NCBI GenBank assembly: GCA_018343915.1
Contig: JABRWF010000001.1
Span: 3,596,001-3,660,000 of the forward strand
From: Agroathelia rolfsii
Lineage: Eukaryota > Basidiomycota > Agaricomycetes > Amylocorticiales > Amylocorticiaceae
Length of the DNA stretch: 64,000 bases
Direction of reading: 5' to 3'
Part shown: in pieces, positions 44,122 to 56,243 of the stretch
Position numbering within the stretch: position 1 is the first letter of the stretch
Layout of the letters: the number at the start of each line of letters is the position of its first letter
Translations under genes and position numbers: made by a program
The notes under the pieces: generated by a model
Told to the model about the DNA's origin: nothing
What the model saw: the letters and a program-made list of their open reading frames with translations, nothing else
Databases searched by the model: none

Positions 44122-45638
44122 TCATGGCACTTGGTTTTCTATACCATCAGACAAATTCTGAACGATTTGTTCAATTAAGGAAGCCACCTCGTTTGCGGCT
44201 CCCCAAGAGTTTTGATACCCAGCCCCACTATAGATGGATTTTTTCAGAATAATGATGCACTAGGAGAACGATGAACGCACCCAAAACCATAAGCATGAAC
44301 TACTGGTTTTTTCTTCCCGTCAATAATATGTTTGCTTGCTTCTACAATCTTTGGAGGCAAAATAGGGTCAGTGCTTGATGGAACCACCCATTCAACCTCA
44401 ACGCGAGGGCCGCCTTCCCGGGAAGGTCTTAGCCCAACGTTATGTGAGAGCACTCTGACTCTGTGGTCTGTCAGCAGGGAGGGTTCTAAGGCTGCGCAGC
44501 GCTTCAGTATCTTATCTGCGATGTTCAGGTCCAGTGAAGTATCCCAATTATTTATCTGGTAGGTGCCACCGATGATAATGGTATCATCACCAGGACGCGG
44601 TATGATGTATGTCGATTCGCTAGTATCTTTTGAGATTAGCATATGGTAAGCCTTGAGCACAAGAGAGGAATTAATATTGAGAAGCACCATGGTTGTCCCC
44701 TGAGTAATATCCTTTAATGCCTGGTGCATACGCATGAATAGTTTGGCCCCGAACAGGATAGACAAGATTGTCTTCTACTCCCAAGAGCGAGCGCGCACCT
44801 GATTAAAGGCTCAGTCAAGGAAAATTATTCAATCGATCATGATGGGATCACCAAGACCGGTTGCGTTGACCAAAACACCATCCCCATCCATAAGTGAAAA
44901 GGCTTCCCAAAGGGACTTGACTGTTTTCCGTTGAAATTCAACGCCTCGATCCTTCAACTGTTTCTGCAAGAACGGAAGGTATATAGTTGGGTTGACAGAA
45001 GCTGTGTCAAAGGTAACTCCAACTTTGAAGGGCTCCAAGACCTCGTCGGCATTCATCACCTTGAACTGGGGAAGTCCATAGAATGTGAGTCATTAACTCT
45101 ACAGTGTATTGTTCGAATACCTACATTTTTCACCAAGTCCTGATACCAAATTTTGTCCAGTGCACTCTCGTCACTGGAGTACTGTTTAGTTGGGAGAACC
45201 TGTTGGCGCCGTGTTATTATGGAAGAATTGATCGGTTGTTAGGAACACTGACCATAGCAAGTCCATCCGGCACCATAGAGAACCATTTATCGCTGTTTTG
45301 CTTGTAAGAAAGCATACTGAATGTTTCATAACACGCTTACATAGTTTCTTTTTCCCACCTGTGCATCCGTTCGTTAAGACCACCGATGGCCGACCAATTT
45401 GCGCCCTGACAATTATTCGTTCGGATGTACGTTGAGCAATAGCATCTCAGGTACCTACTGCCCAGGGTGATGACCATGCTTGAGAAGTCATATCTTCCAC
45501 CAGCTCTCGGGCCATGATAGTAACTTTGTACCTCTCCGCTGCATTGGGCTGGGAAGTCAGGACATGGGCAATGCTGAGTCCAATGACCCCTGAGCCCAGT
45601 ATAGAGACATGGCGTGGCTTAGCAGGGATGAGAGTCAT
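44122..45638 (-). CDS. D-amino-acid oxidase (FAD)
   Basis: The first exon (45459-45638) encodes MTLIPAKPRHVSILGSGVIG, the FAD-binding Rossmann G-x-G-x2-G strand. Later exons give SPWAGANWSAI (flavin contact), VNATGLG...SLLGV, VYPVRGQTI, STYIIPRPGDDTIIIGGT and NVGLRPSREGGPRVE, whose Arg binds the substrate carboxylate. The end is HAYGFGGAGYQNSWGAANEV, with exons meeting at 44281/44227. The enzyme oxidatively deaminates D-amino acids to 2-oxo acids, ammonia and hydrogen peroxide, usually in peroxisomes. The C-terminus reads GIENQVP and lacks an SKL-type PTS1 signal, so location may differ or a short downstream exon is missed. Mapping of middle exons (44.76-45.45 kb) is approximate. Confidence 0.9.
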
Positions 45639-46539
45639 GATTCAGTTATTTCAAATAGGAATGCCCAATGAGATGACTTGTTTTCAATGAGGATAACAAA
45701 GTTGGGTGGGGCGGGTGTGGAAGTTCGAAACCCTTAAGTAGGCCTTTGACGCGCAGCTTATCTTACGGCTTGTGATTTGATGGCTTTCGGAATCTCTGCG
45801 GAGAGTATCGAAGCTGTCAAATGAGCAAACTAGTATTGAGGGTTCTCAAATCTCAGGAGTCGATAGTTTGAATTGGTGAAACTGATTCCAGTATGGCTTG
45901 TACGTGAAAAGCTGTTAGGCCATGTACAGTGTACATATGCAGTGATTGACTTATGCTTGGCAGTTTGTCGGATCTATCAGAACGAGCTATCAAATCATCA
46001 GCTAGTTTGTCACAGCAGGCTGCCATGAGTGTGGAACTTGATGTTGATCTCGTGGTCGTGGATTGACGAAATCGGATTCATATATTGAAACTCAGCAGGA
46101 TTGGTAAACCAATGCTCTCTCGCTGGCAATGACTCGAATTAATACAGCTTCATACAAACCATCACAATGCATAGAAACTGACTTTTTTTCGGATTTTCTT
46201 AATGATTACCAACGACTTGTTTCCTTTAAGAATTAATCTAACCGACTGTGTAATTAAACTCTGGCCTCAGACCTGACCGGCCTGGCCTTAAAGCTTTATG
46301 TTTAGTAACTAGTTCTCCATTTTCAAGATTGTTGTCTTATGATGAATTTTGACCACTAAGGTGCTGTCATCGTTCTCACTTGGCACATAATTGCAGCACA
46401 GCAGCATACCCAATTTATCATATTAAAAAACCATTACATTGCGACGTTTGCGTTTCGGATATGTCAAGTGCGTGGGCTATCATACGATACAGGTGATCAT
46501 AATCATAATGGGTATATACAATCTCAAACGAAACAGGTA
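45639..46539. other. Intergenic
   Basis: About 0.9 kb upstream of D-amino-acid oxidase and downstream of the unrecognised ORF at 46540-47496. AT-rich, with no coding exon recognised. Confidence 0.5.
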
Positions 46540-47496
46540 TCAGGCCCACAAGGTAAACCTATCCAGCACAACTTTTCCATCTCTTCTTCCTTCCATGCTG
46601 CGATGTAACAACATGCATCCTAAGTATGTCGCCCCAGCCACGCCATCTTCTGAGCACGAGGATACCGTAATTCCGGCTGCCTGCAGCGCGGAAGTCACCT
46701 GTCCGTACGTGCCTTTAAAGAGTCCCCTTTTTGCCTCGCATACGGGGTTTGGGGAGGCGTCGGTATTCTGAATAGTATGGTTTGTATTGGTGGATGAAGG
46801 TATCATACCGACGTCTCGCATCGCCTCTTCGATTGCACAGCGAATGTGAAAAACGGCGTCTGGCGGTGTAGCCAGTGGTAGTGGATCTGTCAAGGCGCGA
46901 CGTGGCGGTGGCCTGGATTGCTTCTCGGAATTGTATTCAAACTTAGTGCCTGCTGAGCGTGCAGAGCCCCGTCGGTCCAGGTGGGTGGGCTGAGAGCCCT
47001 GGAATGAGAGGAGCATTCCTCTGTTGTTTCCTGAGCACGATGCATCAAGAGACTCTGGGATGTTGTCGTCGCCAACTAATGTCGATGTCTCGCTCAACGA
47101 AGAGCTGGTTGAATATATTGATAGCCTCGAGAAGACGATGGGGTTAATTAAGGTTTTTTCAAAGGACGAGACCAACTTGACTTCAAGCCAGCCAGATTGT
47201 ATAGGCTCTACCACTATATGGCTGTCATCAACGACGATTGCTGGTAGTGGAACTTTGAATGCTGATCCTATATTCAAATTCTTTGCCCGATGAGTGGTGT
47301 AGAACGAGCCAGCAGCCCGCAAAGCCGACGCCTTGTTATAGTGGTATTCGCCTGGACCGCTGTCATGTTTATGCCTCGTTTTCTCTTGTGTTCGAAGCAT
47401 GACATTCTCAAACTCAGGGATATATGGGACCCCATGGGATGTAAACCGAATCTGCTGTGGTGGTGATTTCTTCGTGAGCTTTTTGTGTGAAGGCAT
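46540..47496 (-). CDS. Hypothetical protein, intronless
   Basis: An uninterrupted 318-codon frame begins at the ATG at 47496 (MPSHKKLTKKSPPQQIRF). It is by far the longest open frame in its neighbourhood and shows biased, non-random composition: a basic N-terminus, a Ser-rich middle (SIYSTSSSLSETSTL), a Pro/Arg patch RPPPRRALTDP and a C-terminal half with FHIRCAIEEAMRDVGMI and VTSALQAAGITVSSC. No signal peptide, membrane segment or known domain is recognised. The absence of introns contrasts with neighbouring genes. It could be an orphan gene. Function is not assigned. Confidence 0.6.
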   Translation of the reverse strand: MPSHKKLTKKSPPQQIRFTSHGVPYIPEFENVMLRTQEKTRHKHDSGPGEYHYNKASALRAAGSFYTTHRAKNLNIGSAFKVPLPAIVVDDSHIVVEPIQSGWLEVKLVSSFEKTLINPIVFSRLSIYSTSSSLSETSTLVGDDNIPESLDASCSGNNRGMLLSFQGSQPTHLDRRGSARSAGTKFEYNSEKQSRPPPRRALTDPLPLATPPDAVFHIRCAIEEAMRDVGMIPSSTNTNHTIQNTDASPNPVCEAKRGLFKGTYGQVTSALQAAGITVSSCSEDGVAGATYLGCMLLHRSMEGRRDGKVVLDRFTLWA

Positions 47497-48681
47497 CACA
47501 AGGAGCGAATAGAACGGGATCAGGGTTGTCCCTATTTCCTGGTTATTAGCAATAGTTTATATGAGAACTGAATGATCCCTACAGCGTGGAAAGGGCTTCA
47601 CCCTGCGGAAGCAGCAAGGCCGAACGTATGTATAGACACGCGGAAGATGCGAGTGCTGGAGATGCTTGCTACGTGGCCATACATCTTGCAATCAAGATTC
47701 TAAATCAGATCATTTTCCATTCTTAATCATTACTTCGAAGGGTAATTTAGTCAAAAGTGAAATATACAAAATGACAGGTACTGGCTATTGACAAATATTA
47801 GATCTCGAGGGGAGCAAACTTAGCCATGGCCATCTATACACGTGGAGATGTTGTGGGGTGTGAATGAAATGGATCATATCAGGGAAGCTCTGAGACACGT
47901 TTATTATTCTGTCCTTCATATTACTCCGTATGCTAATCATCTGGAGAGCCCGTCGGCATGCTCCGATACACTCCGTTGAAATTAAATTGCTGCTTTGAAC
48001 GCAAAATTAAAAAGCATTATGGTCAGAGCTCCTGAAGGGATGACAAAGCTAGCAGATCGGAACTAACAGTGCTATAGTACTTGTCTGAAGTCATCGCATA
48101 CACTGGCATAAGAATCTCTGTATATACTAATCCTAGGGCATCGGAAGCATACGTATGTGGCTTTTGTCAGCAGCTGTTTACTACAATTTCGGGAATTGCA
48201 GGTTCCACAAAAACAAAAAATGAGAAATCGAGAATGTAAAAATATTAACTTTTTTTTTTTAAAAAAAAAAACAACAACAACAACAATGAGGCCTTGATTA
48301 TGACATTGAGCTTTGAAGATGATACCGCTGAAAAGAATTTCATAAAATTACTGAATTGGTCATTTAAGCTCGTGTCAATCCGAGCATAACATGACTTGAC
48401 GTCGGGAATGCACAAATGCCACTGTACATGGTGCCTGCCCATAACAGAATCTCTTGTTTTTTTTTTTTCTTTCACAGCATTCGGTCTTTTGCATGAGCTC
48501 AGACAGTCTTTTAAATACCAAATCTCAAAGTTGATTTATGGAACTTCCTATTTGTTTATAATTTATAGTATTAAAGTCCAGTACTGCCGCAACAAATAAC
48601 CGAGAGCCCTAGTTCGAAGCAACCGACAAGAGAGAAAGAGTGTTTTCGTCACTATGCAGAGCAGTAATATTCTTTAATAAT
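47497..48681. other. Intergenic with low-complexity A/T and CAA runs
   Basis: Contains T10/A10 and (CAA)n tracts at 48249-48286. No coding sequence was recognised, and ORFs here are low-complexity readings. Confidence 0.5.
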
Positions 48682-50621
48682 TTAGCCAACAGTGTATCCG
48701 GTGATACTCTTGTAATCTTTTGAAGAAAAACAACAGCGAGTCAGACAGGGTGTGAAATTGAAGACATTATGGAACATACTAGAGGTGCCAGCTTTCCCAC
48801 CGCTAGTCTTAAGACCAGACCAGTTCCAGGTGCCGGTGCATTCGGTGCCACAGAGAACGTATACCTCTGTAGCATCTGATTCGACTGAAATGGTATTCGT
48901 CCCCGAGAATGTGACGGGGCCCAACTGGTTAAAAGAAAAACAACGTCCGAGTCATCAGCTCAAACCGCCTGCTACAGTCGCGCCATAACTAAGCTCGACA
49001 CAAGAGGTGGAATTTACCGTAACGCCATTGCTAGCGGTAGTGGGCTCTTTTCCTGTGTTCTCGTAATTCTGTTGAATGATGACGCCGTAGTCTGTGATGC
49101 CTATGACAGAAAGAAAGTGTAAACAAAAGAAGCTAGTGTCTTACTACGATACCACTAACCCGAAATGGTGTTACCGGTATAGGTAACATCCGTAACAGAC
49201 GCATCTGTTGCGCCATATGTCGTCTTGATGCGCAACCCGTTTGAAGAGGAACTAACGGTGTTACCGGAGACGGTCACTTCGCTAACAGTCTTCCCAGTGA
49301 CGATAGAGCCGATGGAGATTCCGTGACCTAAATTATGGGCAATTATAAATGACGATGCGTGGAAAGCTATTTAGGTATCTACCATACCTCCAGAGCATTG
49401 GTTGTTGGAAAAGTTGATGTTAGATCCCGAGTTAATGGCCTAATACAAGGCAGTTAATGACAATTTATATTCGTGCCCCAAGTAGGACTAACCAAGCAAT
49501 CATCCTGGTTCTTGCAAGTGTTTCCAGTGATGGTCACATCGGAGGCAGAAACATCGAAACAATCGGTCTGTGGTGGAGTTAGCTTAATTTACCCTGATAG
49601 CTTCTCGCAATTTCGACTACGAATGGAACATACGTTGTGGCCGAGAGATGCGCCTTCAGACTTTAAAAAAGACTTAGCGATGAAGTAGAGAAGGTATAAA
49701 ATCGGAATTGGGATACATACGTTATCAATGGTGACACCGGAAATCTTGAATTCTGAGCAAGCCGATGAGTAAAATCAGAAGAAGGAAGTATAGAGGGAAA
49801 TTATAACACACGGGCAGTACTGCCAACGCTGATCGCTTGAGCGGGGCTCTGCCAAGCAAAATTGTAAGAATATGAAACATTCAGGATGATGATGTGCCCG
49901 TATGCTTACGTTGAGAACCGTCTTTATAATAAAAAACGCTCAGATAACTTATATCCTAAAGATTTATATATTTAAGACTTACAACATCATTAAACGATCC
50001 TCCACCATTGGAAATCTTTACCATGGGATGAGGCTTGGTGACACCACCATCTGTACCCTTGCCGTCCCAGTACTTGGAACCTAGGCTAGAGCGAATTCAA
50101 TTTAGTGTTACATCATGCATGACATAGACCATGCGTTACCCACCCATTGAGAATGTTACCTTTGCCATTGAAAGTGAAGGTGCCGCTCGAGCTTGCGGTG
50201 CCAATCTCGAGGAGAGGGCCAGACCAATTTTCAAAACCAAACGTGACTTCTCCCTCGAGATTGACGATAGTGCCATCGGCCAACCCAGCTAAACAAAAGA
50301 AAAGCAATGTTGAATTGCTTTGCATTTTTATCAGCCTTGAGTTGATGTCTTACAAAGATCAAGCGTTTTGCCAGCAGTCATCGTGAATGAGTTGATACTT
50401 AAATTGCTTCATTAAGTGCACAGCTGGTAGCTTTCAGAAGGAAACACGTACTTGATGGTGGTGCATGCCAAGTTTGCGGCAGTGATATCAGAGGCAGAGT
50501 TTATAGTCGCTGTGCAACGCTTGCCAATATTACGTTCCTCAACAGATGAAATAGGCGTGGCGTAAACCGAAAGAACAGAAGCAAGAGCGATCGCTCCAAC
50601 AAGAGTAGAGGTACGAATCAT
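48682..50621 (-). CDS. Endopolygalacturonase (GH28), secreted
   Basis: A many-exon gene that begins with a signal peptide (MIRTSTLVGAIALASVLSVYA) and a short propeptide ending in a Lys-Arg Kex2-type site before CTATINSASDI. The GH28 parallel-beta-helix motifs occur in order: WDGKG, GHNTDCFDVSASDV (NTD), NQDDCLAINSGSN (DD), SGGHGISIGSIV (GHG) and GLRIKTTYG (RIK). The tail is CTGTWNWSGLKTSGG then ITGYTVG. These contain the three catalytic Asp residues, the active-site His and the substrate Arg/Lys. The enzyme cleaves alpha-1,4 links in homogalacturonan outside the cell. At least ten small exons are needed, and each conserved motif crosses or abuts an intron, so exact limits are approximate. It complements the rhamnogalacturonan acetylesterase at 3.4-4.6 kb in pectin breakdown. 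Confidence 0.92.
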
Positions 50622-51800
50622 GATACAAATAGCTTCTGGAGATAAAAGACAAGACAGGAAAGATGGAATTGAGTGGATGCTTCTGCTGGCTGTTAGTTTA
50701 TCATAGCTGTACAGCTTATATACCTACCATCTAGCTTAGAAACATAATCATCATCACGAGAAGGTCTGACGTCCGCTCAACAAACCGCACTTGTAAGGGG
50801 GAGATAACTACGAGAAGGATAAATATAGACCTACGACATGCTACACAGGAAGCAATAGGCGGAATAATCTATACAATAACTCGAGAAGTGAGCTGTAGGT
50901 GATATACGAGACGTTGAGAGGTAGTAATCCTTTCACCGTGACGTCGGATGGAGGCGACCAGGCCGGTTTGAATCTGCAGCGGACTGTGCATATGAACAAC
51001 CCAAAAATACTCTATCGAGTCTCTGTCAAATCACACGTAAATCCCTTGGTCAGCATGCAGCCGCAGTCCATTATGCCAGATCTAAGATGTGTTTGTTTCC
51101 AATGACAAGCAAGGCCTTTGAAGAGCAATGCCATTAACTCCATTTGAAAATAAATCATCTGCCGTCCTGAACCAAACCAGTCTCGCTAATACGCAAGTAG
51201 AGTTGCCAAAGTAAGGCTTCACGTATGAAAGAAAAATAAAGCTTGGCTCGGGAGTTTCGGCTTAGAACATCAAAAGGTCAGCGCTCAGCATCAATCAATG
51301 TCAGCCGACTACGTAGAATTTGATTCAACGCTTAACGTTACTTGCATGTGGCGGTTGATCCGCTCAGGCTACTGTAGCCGCCAGGATGACGTGGATAGCC
51401 CCCGGGCCTGATAATTGGCAGAGATACTCCGAGCGCAATAGCATCATACGAATGTAAGTAGATAAAATAAAATGAAACCAAACAGCTCACATGGATTATG
51501 CCTTCAGTTCAAAGTTATTGCTTAACCGTTGTATAGTTATAGAATGAATGACTCTTGATTAATGTAAGATTTGAAGTATTTAGGGACATATGCATATATA
51601 GCGATTCAATACACATATCCGTATGCACGTTGCGGTACTCAGTCCTTACTAAGTTACTAGTGTAGCCACACCGGTATCAACGAGTCTCACTGTGACACGT
51701 AAAAATGTCTTTTTTGGCTGTCCCAGACTGCGAGGATTCGGATTAGACTGAGAACGGAAAGCAGGACGAGCCCATGTTATCACGTGGCAGCTCACATGAC
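50622..51800. other. Intergenic, polygalacturonase promoter and repeat flank
   Basis: About 1.2 kb with no supported gene. A TATA-like element (TTATATACC reading on +, 50716-50724) lies roughly 100 bp upstream of the polygalacturonase start. Confidence 0.45.
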
Positions 51801-52780
51801 AATCAGAAAATATGAACGGTCCGGGCCGTCGGACCTTTCTGTTGCTTGTTCTTATTATGCTTCAAGGAGACTACCCTGAGTACATGAGACAGCTCTACAT
51901 CTCTGTAGTGCTGCCACGTATAGAGTATTCAATCGCAGTATGGTATACCCCAGTCCTAAATCAAAAAAGGCACAAGAAAGAAATGCGGTTCGGTAGGCTT
52001 AGCCCGCCACCTGGCACGTATCCAGGGGATAGCCGCCCAGCTCATCACTGGCGCTTTCCGCACTACTGCAAGACCTACTGGGATTTCGCTTTCCTCCTGC
52101 CTATACGAATCCACCTAAACCAAGCTGCCTTCAACAATACCGTACGCCTAGCGTCATTGCCCCACCCGCACCCACTCAGTAGATACGTCACCAAATGCGC
52201 TCGCCACCTCCCTCGCCTCCACTATTCCCCTTTACACAAGCTCTTCCATGCTTTCCCAACCATCCGGCATGTCAAACCAATCAATTCTATCCCCCGTCCC
52301 ACAAGCTGGACCCCCGGTTTCTCCCACAGCATAGCCAAGTTGCAAGACGAAGCAGTCTGTCTGCCCTGAGAATTTCTCAAGCACATTTTGCACTTGCAAT
52401 CATAATGCTGCCAGAACGACAAATACTACACATCTGATGCTGGGGTAGAAATGCACCACTACTTGGACTCCACATACCGAAAGAGAAGACTACCAGGCTG
52501 GGAATGAGTGGGCTGGAATCATAACGCTGAGGCCAAAATGGAACATGCAAGAATAGCACTACGCACAACCAATTGGACTATCCGTCAAAGGTCCTAACAA
52601 CGTTTCTGGGAATATGTGGCCCCAGCTCAGCCAGATTGTTCCATGAGTATCAGTCAAATCCGTTACAGGAGCTTTTGCCAGTCGCTTGTCCAGACTCAAG
52701 TTGTTTCAGCTTGGCAACGATCATCAGCTATGCTATTGCGTGACCTGATATGACTATACCCCTTAAGACTCCATGATTAA
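51801..52780 (+). mobile_element. Decayed LINE (Tad1-like) retrotransposon fragment
   Basis: The frame at 51812-52369 reads RQLYISVVLPRIEYSIAVWY, then FLLPIRIHLNQAAFNNTVRL and LPHPHPLSRYV. These are landmarks of the region after the reverse-transcriptase palm in fungal non-LTR elements, ahead of the RNase H domain. A frameshift separates the first two blocks near 51990-52080. Downstream sequence to about 52780 shows only broken frames. No RT catalytic motif, 5' region or poly-A tail is seen, so this is an inactive remnant. Confidence 0.7.
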
Positions 52781-53602
52781 TGACATGATCCGCTGGTATC
52801 TACGGTATGTAATGATCGTCTACTTGCATACAAAGCCATGGATGGAATAATGTATTACCACAGGTGGATAACACCATGCCAGTGGAGGAATGCCCATGAT
52901 TGAAGGCGGCCCAAGTGGCTGTCACCATCAGGATTTTTTATTTAATCACTATGGTATTCGTGGAAAGGCTCGTATCTCTCCATGTCGCTGTCGCTAGGTA
53001 GTATATACATGTGATCAATTATAGTCACGTACATTAATACCTGCCTAGGACGGCTACAAAATTGTCAACTCAGGACTTTTAGCACATTTCACCTGGAAAA
53101 GTTCAAGGTGAGAAGTTTATCAACAATAACTAGTACTCTATCATTGTTTCAAGTCGATTAACAATGTTGGGATTTGGATAAATCACTTAATAGCCTGCTT
53201 CCCAACTTTAGATTCTGCATTTGGCCCATAATATCCTCTTGTTCTGGACCCAATTTCGATTGTTATCTGTAGCAAAGTTATGAATGATCTGTGGCGGGTT
53301 TATTTATTGTCGTCATCGAGATTTGAGTAGGGACTTGAGGCTTGAAGGTTGATGTACCAACGCTGTTTCTGACATCATGTAGCTTGAGCAAATACGCGTT
53401 TGCTCTTGCACTTTCAAGTTGTAAACGCAATCCAGGCTCCAAAATGGGTCCTCTTGTTGCCTACAAGGTATTCGAAAAAGAAATCTCAAGCTTAAGTATA
53501 AAAGCTCGTCCACATTGTTCATCAGTGTTTCATTCCTCACCCCTTTTCCCACTCTTTACCTCTGCGGACTAAACTTGTGGTTCCATTTATACTAGTTTAA
53601 TC
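52781..53602. other. Intergenic, upstream flank of the ARMT1-like pseudogene
   Basis: No gene recognised. The last 110 bp contain a TATA box (53497-53504) and a promoter-like stretch similar to that of the intact paralogue at 58.1 kb. Confidence 0.5.
53497..53504 (+). promoter_or_regulatory. TATA box of the ARMT1-like pseudogene
   Basis: TATAAAAG lies 106 bp before the former start codon at 53603, matching in sequence and distance the box of the intact copy. Confidence 0.6.
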
Positions 53603-55493
53603 ATGTCTGTCACTAAGAACCTCGTCGCAGACAAAACAGATATTCTATCGTTTGAACAAGACACTCCCGAGTCTTCCAGGTTTACCCTTTTGCTCAGGAC
53701 TCTTCCCAGTAAGCACGATATGAAGGCAGTTTATCCATTTTCACCTTCTATGGTGCGTGATCTCCTGTAAGCTATTGTCTTCATCAACCTTTTCCTGACA
53801 TACTGCTTTGATAGGCTGATCCAAATCATGCCCCATGGCCCGCATTTTGCGGTTATCACAAATATAGCTTCGCGTATGCTACTATGGGAGAGCGACTTCC
53901 CACCGTCTTGGGGAAGGCAATTGAAGATAATATTCAAACGCTTAACCAGATACACGACGAAGACCGCATCTTCGACCTAGTAAATTGTATTAATGCGATG
54001 TCGTCACTGATGGAAAACTTGTCAAGCAATGCCACACTCAGACCCGTGATTGATGATGGCGAAGCGGATGTTGCTCTTTGGAAAAAAGCAATTGCGAAGC
54101 ACTTCAGGGGTAACGAATGAATTATCAAATTATCGGTAAATGATGTTGACTTTCCGAACTAGCCAAGGATTTCATGAGCGCAACTTGGCTCATTGCAGAG
54201 GCATAAAAATATCGCAGCTTGCGCGAATGCTTTAGCCTCAGAAAACATCTGATTGTGATGTCTTCTATCGCCAGAAGGTACGTCATAGTATCCTCGATGT
54301 TGCACATACTAATTACTTTTTGATAGTGTGACACCTTCTCACGCTCTTCTGACGCCGTCTTTGGGTTGTGTATGCGATCTATTCAGCCGCTCCAAAAACA
54401 CGAGAACGCATCTCCTGAAGAAGTAGAGGAAGCGGAGCGTCGACTTTTCATAGAACTGACGCAGATCTGTCTATTGGGAACGCCACTGATCTTTCGCTCT
54501 TAATCAACATGACGGAGGAGCAGATCAAGTCCCTGCAGTCAACGGGCGGAGAGGCTCTCGCTGCGACGGAAAAGAACATCCTCGGCAACGATATGCACAA
54601 GCTGTGGGAGACAGTCAAGTCACTCCGGAGTAAGAAAGGTGGAAGGATAGACTTTGTCCTCGATAATGCAGGCTTCGAGCTTTACTGCGATTGCATCTAT
54701 GGTATTTTCCATCACTAATGTTACCGTTCATACTCAGATAGCTGATCATTCATGTATCATACAGCAGACTTCCTGATCCAAAGTGGGCTCGCAAAGCAAG
54801 TGCGCTTCCACGGCAAGAGATATCCATGGTTCGTGTCGGATGTCACGAAGAAAGACTGGAACTGGCTCTTGAACTCGATGATCTATGGGCATCTGTTCCC
54901 GCATGCCAGCGAGGCCGAGATGCAATCTCTCCGTCACTTGGGAAATCGCTGGAAGGTACGAGTCATGTTTTTACGAGATACGGATTGCAGTTTCTTAGAA
55001 AAAAAATCGATATCAGAAAGAGGGTAGATGGGTATATGAGCAACATCCGTTCTGGTGCACTGGCTACACATACTGGGAGTTACACTCCGAAGCTCCGGAT
55101 CTTTTCTTGTATCTCTCTGAGTCGGACCTTGTCATTTTCAAAGGCAACCTCAATCATCACAAGTTAACGTATGACTGTGAGGCTCCGGCATCCACTCCGT
55201 TTAACGTTGCCATTGGTCCCATGACCTTTACCGCAGGGGCGCCCAGAGTCTCCAGTTTGCGCACAATCAAGAGCGATATTATCGTAGGCCTAGGAGAGGA
55301 CGGTGACCAGACTGTAGATAAACTAAACAAAGAAGAGCCGTGATGGAAGATTAGCGGGAAATATGTGAGTCTTAGTTGCTGACCTTTGAACAGTTTACTT
55401 CTGGGCGCTGAGCCATGGCACTGACATATAAATTTGTAGGCAGTCGTGTTATTGAGTGAAGGACGGCCTGGCGAGAAGGTACACTTTGCTTAA
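53603..55493 (+). pseudogene. ARMT1-like (DUF89) pseudogene, broken copy of the 58.2-kb gene
   Basis: It aligns along its whole length with the intact gene at 58214-60091. Several lesions are seen. In exon 3 a Tyr codon of the paralogue is a TAA stop near 54206. A one-base deletion lies in exon 4 near 54475-54485. A deletion near 55008-55016 removes the 3' splice site before exon 6. A TGA interrupts the conserved Glu-Glu-Pro-Gly-Trp near 55341. Exon 1 and exon 2 remain open (from MSVTKNLVADK). The segment 54510-55120, intron included, is nearly identical to the paralogue although the 5' part is strongly diverged. It is probably not functional; expression of the N-terminal fragment is possible because the promoter is kept. 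Confidence 0.88.
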
Positions 55494-56243
55494 GAGTTTC
55501 ATTATTGGGAAATACGCCGTATAGAAAGGCCAAGCGTCGGAGACGGCAGCGACAACACTTGAAAACCCAAAGATAAATGGTCAGAATAATAGACACATAC
55601 ACGGAGCATCAGCGTCTTGACAGGATAAACGATGGTGCTACTGACATTTGAAGCGCAGAATTTACGGTAGATAAGTCAGCCTGGGGACAACCGGTATACA
55701 AGATCCTGCCCTTCGTCGCATATGGATGTCGTTGGTGTTCCTGGTTTTAATTTCTGTTTCCCATTTGTATAAAATTAAAAAGTTAACGTTAGCAGATTGA
55801 AGTTTACGACGTAGCTCAGCCAAGGAGCTCACAATCACAGCCTATAACCATACACGCATATACTTATAATTACTAGCATCTTTTCGGACGTTGTGTAGTT
55901 TACCATAACTATCAAACTATCAGTCCACTTTTGGTATCTTGGTTTTCAGGTCTATGAAATATCTACATATGATACATGTGTATGTATGTACAATTTTTGT
56001 AGCCCAAATATCGCAATAACAATTGTAATGACGGCGAGCAACGGGAGTACTCAAGCTTAAGATCATAACTGACCGTGCTAAAATTCTGACCTTTTTCTTC
56101 TTTCTTTTCTGTCAATCTCTGAGAACACTAACCTAGATGTAATATTTTTGTCACGTGATTTAAGTTCAGATTAGCCAGCTCTGATGTTAGATATAGCGTA
56201 GGCGCCAGTAATCAGAAGGTGGAGGGCATGGCCAGGCAACAGG
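55494..56243. other. Intergenic
   Basis: AT-rich sequence between the pseudogene and the foldback element. Nothing recognised. Confidence 0.5.

Noticed and set aside
3424..50621. A pectin-utilisation gene cluster that unites the acetylesterase, XlnR-like regulator and polygalacturonase
   Set aside because: The genes are spread over 47 kb among unrelated housekeeping genes, so physical clustering is not supported.
53884..54120. Reading the upstream ARMT1-like copy as a second functional gene
   Set aside because: A stop in exon 3, a frameshift in exon 4, a lost splice acceptor and a further stop cannot be removed together by plausible splicing.
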